This document shows positions 59,417-64,000 of a stretch of DNA of 64,000 nt, one piece after another. The position numbers and the translations under genes are program-made. The notes beneath the pieces were generated by a model that saw nothing but the letters and a program-made list of their open reading frames with translations, did no database searches and had not been told where the DNA came from. The number at the start of each line of letters is the position of its first letter. The first letter of the stretch is position 1. This DNA comes from Halichoerus grypus (Eukaryota; Chordata; Mammalia; Carnivora; Phocidae): NCBI RefSeq assembly GCF_964656455.1, contig NC_135720.1:52044598-52108597 (forward strand), given 5' to 3'.

Positions 59417-60240
59417 AGTATCAACAGGTACTTGACAAAAGAAGATATATGAACGGTAATAAACACATGAAAAATTGCTCAACATCTTTAGACATTAGGT
59501 AGATGTAAATTTTTTTTAAGTTCTTTTTTTTTTTTAAGCTAGCTCTACACCCAACATGGGGCTCAAACTTACAACCCCAAGATCAAGAGTCGCATGGTCT
59601 ACCAACTGAGCTAGCCAGGTGCCCCAGTATATGCAATTTTAAGCCACAATAAGATACCATTTCCATTCACTCAAATGGTTAAAATTTAAAACCTTGACAA
59701 CCCCAATTGTTGGTAAAGATGCATAGCACATAGAACATTCATACATTATTGAGAGTATGAAGAAATAAGATCACTTTAGACAACAGTTTGGCAGTTTCTT
59801 ATAAAGTTAAGCTACACTCTCTATATGAACTAGAAATGCCATTCCTAGGTATATACCCAAGAGAAATGAAAACATATCCAAAAATAATTAATATAAGATT
59901 GTAGCAGCTGGAAACAACTCAAATGTCTATTGAAAGGAGAATGGATAAACAAATTGTGGTATATGCATATAAAGGAATACTACTCAACAAAAATTAACTC
60001 ATGTGATTTCATATTTTAGCAGTTTATCTGAAAAACATGTAAAGTCAAGGAAACTAGACACAAACAAATATATACTATATAATTCCATTTATGAATTCCA
60101 AGAACAGATAAAAGCACTGTGATAGAAAAATTAATCTATGGCAAAATTAATCTATGGTGATAGAAATCAGAACACAGATCACCTTTATATGATATAAAAA
60201 TGAATAAAAGGGCAGAATGAACTTTCTAGGGTGATGGAAA
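59417..60240 (+). mobile_element. Old L1 3' fragment
   Basis: ORF2 C-terminal text (AACACATGAAAAATTGCTCAACATC, CCATTCCTAGGTATATACCC, GTGGTATATGCATA) to a decayed 3' UTR. Split by the SINE at 59520. Confidence 0.75.
59520..59625 (-). mobile_element. Short CAN SINE in L1
   Basis: T tail then AAGCTAGCTCTACACCCAACATGGGG...GAGCTAGCCAGGTGCCCC. Confidence 0.9.
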
Positions 60241-60245
60241 CGTTC

Positions 60246-60475
60246 TTTATCAGAAGTCGGCAAGCTATAGACCATGGGCGAAATCCAGCTCATTGCCTGT
60301 TTTTATAAATAAAAGTTTTACTGGAACACAGCCATGTTCATTTATATATTATCTATGGCTGCTTTTGCACAACAAGGGCAAGAAAAAAATGTGATAGAAA
60401 CCCTACAGCCCACAAAGCATAAAATATTTACTATCTGACCCTTTACCGGGTAAGTATGTCAACCCCTGTTCTGTA
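60246..60475 (+). mobile_element. hAT-type non-autonomous DNA transposon
   Basis: Best-kept of three copies: AGAAGTCGGCAAGCTATAG, AATAAAAGTTTTACTGGAACACAGCC, ATTATCTATGGCTGCTTTTGC, ACTATCTGACCCTTTAC and a CAACCCCTG end. Confidence 0.8.
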
Positions 60476-60747
60476 TCTTCACTGAGTACAAGTAACAGTG
60501 AATACATTTACTAAAACTCATTGAATACATGTAAGATCTGTGCATTTCACTCTAGGTAAATTTTACTTCACTTTTTTAAAAATCCCAACATATTTTTTTG
60601 AGGAAATTCCTAAACTGATTCTCAAATTTATATAGCAATGCACAGGACCTAGAATAGCCTACACCAGTGCTATACAAAAGAAATATAATGTGAACATATA
60701 TAATTTAAATTTTTCTAAGAGCTACATTTTTTAAAAAGTTTTTTAAG

Positions 60748-60945
60748 GGTGTCTGGGTGGCCTAGTCGGTTAAGCATCTGCCTTCAGCTCAGGTCATGAT
60801 CCCGGGGTCCTGGGATCCAGTCCCACACCAGGCTCTCTGCTCAGTGGGGAGTCAGCTTCTCCCTCTGCCCCTCCCCCTGCTCTGTGCTCTCTCCCTCTCA
60901 TTCTCTCTCTCAAAACTAAATTTTAAAAATCTTCAAAAAAATAAA
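60748..60945 (+). mobile_element. CAN SINE
   Basis: Head GGTGTCTGGGTGGCCTAG. Flanks AAAAAGTTTTTTAA and AAAAAGGTTTTTCAA. Confidence 0.92.
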
Positions 60946-61794
60946 ATAAAAAGGTTTTTCAAAAACGTGAAATTAATTTTAATCATGTATTTTATTTAAT
61001 CCAACATATCCAAAATATTATTTCAACTGTTAGATAATTTTTCATAGATCTTTTGCATTTCTGCACACCTGTGAGTAGAGGCAGACAGCTTTTGTTCTAG
61101 AGAGTCTTTTAACAATAGTTGTTACTGTCTAGTATAATAATGTCTCCCTACAGGTCAAAAGCTAAGATTTGCTTGCAATACCCTTATAAAAGATAGGGTT
61201 TCCTAAGCTCAGGATTCCTCAATTGTGAAACAAAATCACGGAGTATGCCAGCATCCACCTGGGCCAACCTCTGCATCACCCCCATGGGGCTTGAGGGGCA
61301 AGGGGAATGGAGGCAGACATGATACATCACCTGCTAGGCCATGAGTAATAAAATTCTTTGTCTCTGACCCAGGGTTTCACATCTTCTGCCAACATTCATG
61401 AAATCCTGACAAGCTAACATGATTCTTGCAAGCAGGATAAAATCTCAGATCCTTCACAGTTCCTGACATCAAGAACTGTAATCAACATGTACTCAGATTT
61501 TTACATTTTTAAATATATTATCTTTTTCATATTTTTTTCAGTATGTATTTTGCACTTAGACTATATCTCAATTTGGAGGCTCAATTTTCACTGGAAATAT
61601 TTAATATGTACTTAGGCTTCACAAAATCTACAGTCGAGAAAGTAGATTCATATTCCTGAGTTGTTCCAAGAATATTTATGTTAATAAAGAGGAAAGCTAT
61701 GTAAGTATGAAGGCAGGAGATATCTGAGAAATCTCAGTACCTTCTGCTCAATTTTGCTGTGAACCTAAAATTGCTCTAAAAATAAAGTCTTTTT

Positions 61795-61984
61795 GGGCGC
61801 CTGGGTAGCTCAGTTGTTAGGCGTCTGCCTTCAGCTCGGGTCATGATCCCAGGGTCCTGGGATTGAGCCCCACATCGGGCTCCCTGCTCAGCGGGGAGCC
61901 TGCTTCTCCTTTTCCCACTCCCCCTTCTTGTGTTCCCTCTCTTCCTGTTTCTCTCTCTGTCAAATAAATAAATAAAATCTTTAT
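61795..61984 (+). mobile_element. CAN SINE in L1 tail
   Basis: GGGCGCCTGGGTAGCTCAGTTG head, inserted after AATAAAGTCTTTTT; the AAGTCTTT text recurs after its tail at 62003. Confidence 0.93.
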
Positions 61985-62307
61985 TTTTATTTTATTTTTT
62001 TTAAGTCTTTAAAAAAAAACATTTTCCAATATCTGAATCAGGTATCCTTTTTAAAATTTGTATTTAACTAAAATTAAATAAAATTTAAGATTTACTGCCC
62101 CAGTCACATTAGCCATGTTTCAAGCACTCAATGTCCACGTGTGGCTAGTGGCTGTGATACCAGACAGCTCACTTAGGTCTAGTCAATCTTGAAAAAGTGT
62201 GAAGTTGGAGGACTCAAACAGATAGATATTAAAATTATAAAGCTAAAGAATTAGGGTACTGTGATATTAGCACAAAAATAGACCAAAGGAAAAAAAACAG
62301 AAACCCA

Positions 62308-62447
62308 TATATATATATATAGAGAGCAACTATTTTATATATTTATATATGTTATTATATTTTATATATTTATATATAAATACATAAATATATATTTTTT
62401 ATATATTTTTATATATCTATATATAGAGAGAGAGCAACTATTACTTA
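62308..62447. repeat. AT-rich tract between duplicated ends
   Basis: ATATATAGAGAGCAACTATT near 62312-62333 recurs as ATATATAGAGAGAGAGCAACTATTA near 62417-62442, enclosing a run of TATATA text able to fold on itself. Confidence 0.8.
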
Positions 62448-63187
62448 ATAGTTGTCTCTTCTGTATTTTCTACTATACACATGTACTATTTTTATAATAT
62501 TTATTTTTAAAAAGAAAAAATTAATCAAATACAAACTGGAGATATACATACAGTCACTGGATTTATGTCAAAGGTAATGCTGCAGTAGCCCGGTAAAAGA
62601 TACTCTATTCAAAAAACGTTCCAGGATAATGAATATCCACATGAAAAGAAAAAAATGAATCTTGACCCCAGTTTAACATAACATACAAGTATTCCAGATG
62701 AACCATGGATCTAAGTGTGAAAAGAAAAATAATAAAACTTCTAAAAGGTATCAGAATACCTTCATGACCTTAAGGTAAGCAAAGATTTCTTAAACAGGAT
62801 ACAAAAAAAAAAAAAAAAAGGTTGATAAATGGACATTACAATTAAGTACTTCTGTTCATAAACAAAAAAAAACAACCTAAAAAAAAAAACTAAAGTGCAA
62901 GCCACAGACCAGGAGAAAATACTTGCAATTTATACTCTGACAAAGGACTAATATCCAGAATATATAAAGAACTACAATTATTAATAGACCAAAAAAATGC
63001 ATTAGGAAAATGGGCAGAACATTTGAAAAGGTGTGTCACAAAAGATTCTATCCAAGTGTCCTATAAATATGTAAAAAAAAAAAAAAGGTAGTCAACCTCA
63101 AAAGTCATCAGAGAAAAGCAAAATAAAACCACAATGAGATACCACTACACATTTAGTAGAGTGACTACGATTAAAAAGAATACAAGT

Positions 63188-63386
63188 TTTTTTTTTTTAA
63201 AGATTTTATTTATTTTTTTGACAGAGAGAGATATAGCGAGAGCAGGAACACAAGCAGGGGGAGTGGGAGAGAGAGAAGCAGGCTTCCCGCAGAGCAGGGA
63301 GCCCAATGTGGGACTTGATCCCAGGACCCTGGGATCATGACCTGAGCCGAAGGCAGACGCTTAACGACTGAGCCACCCAGGCGCCC
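63188..63386 (-). mobile_element. CAN SINE in L1
   Basis: Perfect target duplication AGAATACAAGT (63177-63187 and 63387-63397). Confidence 0.96.
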
Positions 63387-63660
63387 AGAATACAAGTATT
63401 GATGAGGACACATGGCGGCTGAAATCTCATACACTGCTAGTAGAAATATATTTTGATGTAATCATTTTGGAAAACTGGCCTTATCTACTAAAGATGAACA
63501 TATATTGTATGATCCAGCAATTCTCAGGTATCTGCCCACCAGAAAGCATTTATGTATGCACACCAAAATATATGTACAAACTTTCATAGCAGTAGCCAAA
63601 ACTTGAAAAACAACCTCAACACCTAAAACTGTAGAATGGATTTAAAAATCTGGTAGAATC

Positions 63661-64000
63661 CTTACATCAGTCAGAATGGCTAGCATCAAAACGACAGGAA
63701 ATAAGCGTTGGCGAGGATGTGGAGAAAAAGGCACCCTCATGCACTGTTGGTGGGAATGTAAATTTGTGCGCCCACTGTGGGAAACATGGAGATAACGCAA
63801 AAGATTAAAAATAGAAATGCATACAATCCAGTAATTCCACTAGTGAATATTTACCCAAAGAAAACAAAAACACTAATTTGAAAAAATATATGCACCCCTA
63901 GTTTATTGCAGCATTATTTACAATAGCCAAGATATGGAGCAACCTAAGTGTCCATCAATAAATGAATGGATAAAAAAGATATGGTATTTATATACAATGG
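63661..64000 (+). mobile_element. L1 3' fragment cut by window edge
   Basis: CATCAGTCAGAATGGCTAGCATCAAAACGACAGG, GTTGGCGAGGATGTGGAG, CTCATGCACTGTTGGTGGGAATG: ORF2 zinc-knuckle region of a younger L1, running past 64000. Confidence 0.85.

Larger units (their letters stand above)
60664..62168 (+). mobile_element. hAT-type element broken by later insertions
   Basis: Left end CAGTGCTATACAAAAGAAATATAATGTG (read in pieces) and TAATTTAAATTTTTCTA at 60664-60725, continuing after a SINE at 60946-61040 (GTGAAATTAATTTTAAT...CCAACATATCCAAAATATTATTTCAAC). Right part 62040-62168 (CACATTAGCCATGTTTCAAG, CACGTGTGGCTAGTGGCTGTGATACC). About 1 kb of other sequence lies between, including an L1 3' end at 61690-61794 (ACCTTCTGCTCAATTTTGCTGTGAACC). 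Confidence 0.6.
62195..63660 (+). mobile_element. Old L1 ORF2 fragment
   Basis: 62195-62300 (CTGTGATATTAGCACAAAAATAGACC) and 62520-63660 (GATGAACCATGGATCTAAGTGTGAAAAG, AAGGACTAATATCCAGAATATATAAAGAAC). Split by an AT-rich tract and by the SINE at 63188. Frame broken. Confidence 0.75.

Noticed and set aside
38241..64000. Search for AFG1L exon 1 or its CpG-island promoter
   Set aside because: No GC-rich CpG block and no mitochondrial-targeting start exon is seen; it should lie beyond the right edge.

Overview
The window is mammalian and comes from a caniform carnivore. About 40 tRNA-derived CAN SINEs (body GGCGCCTGGGTGGCTCAG, A-rich AATAAAATCTT tail) and several carnivore-type L1 LINEs dominate it. 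The SINE subfamilies look arctoid (seal, bear or mustelid, perhaps pinniped); this is judged by eye from their consensus and the species is not proven. There is no prokaryotic-style gene organisation.

The only host gene I can support is AFG1L (LACE1), an AAA+ ATPase of mitochondria, on the minus strand. Two adjacent coding exons are present: one at 38017-38240 (mature N-terminal region) and the next at 3397-3448, which ends inside the Walker A motif. The intron between them is 34.6 kb. The preceding intron runs from 38241 past the right edge of the window, so the first exon is not in view. Later exons lie to the left of the window.

Layout. 1-3396: downstream intron with two SINEs and an L2 remnant. 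3449-38016: intron 2. It holds a HAL1/L1 ORF1 fossil (4.3-5.6 kb), an old L1 tail (7.3-8.4 kb), a palindromic DNA-transposon relic with a TG repeat in its loop (8.9-9.1 kb), a near full-length sense-strand L1 (9.4-16.8 kb), a mostly unique stretch (16.8-24.5 kb), a four-level nest of L1s and SINEs (24.8-32.5 kb) built around a full-length minus-strand L1 (25680-32103), a 5'-truncated L1 (32.6-34.26 kb), and a retroposed endogenous-retrovirus leader with a 17 bp target duplication (34.3-34.78 kb). 38241-64000: intron 1. It holds LTR relics, an L1 that lost its reverse transcriptase region (43.9-48.4 kb), a class I solo-LTR-like block (49.1-49.7 kb), a serglycin (SRGN) processed pseudogene (49.86-51.0 kb), an ERVL-type LTR (53.3-53.9 kb), MIR, L2 and hAT fossils, and more L1 tails up to the right edge.

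Nothing here looks like a new multi-gene system. The items of real interest are insertion-history structures: the nested L1s, the L1-style retroposed retroviral leader, an ORF1 stop codon shared by two L1 copies, repeated microsatellite birth at one L1 position, and the SRGN retrocopy. All identifications come from reading the sequence and from recalled family consensus; no search was run.
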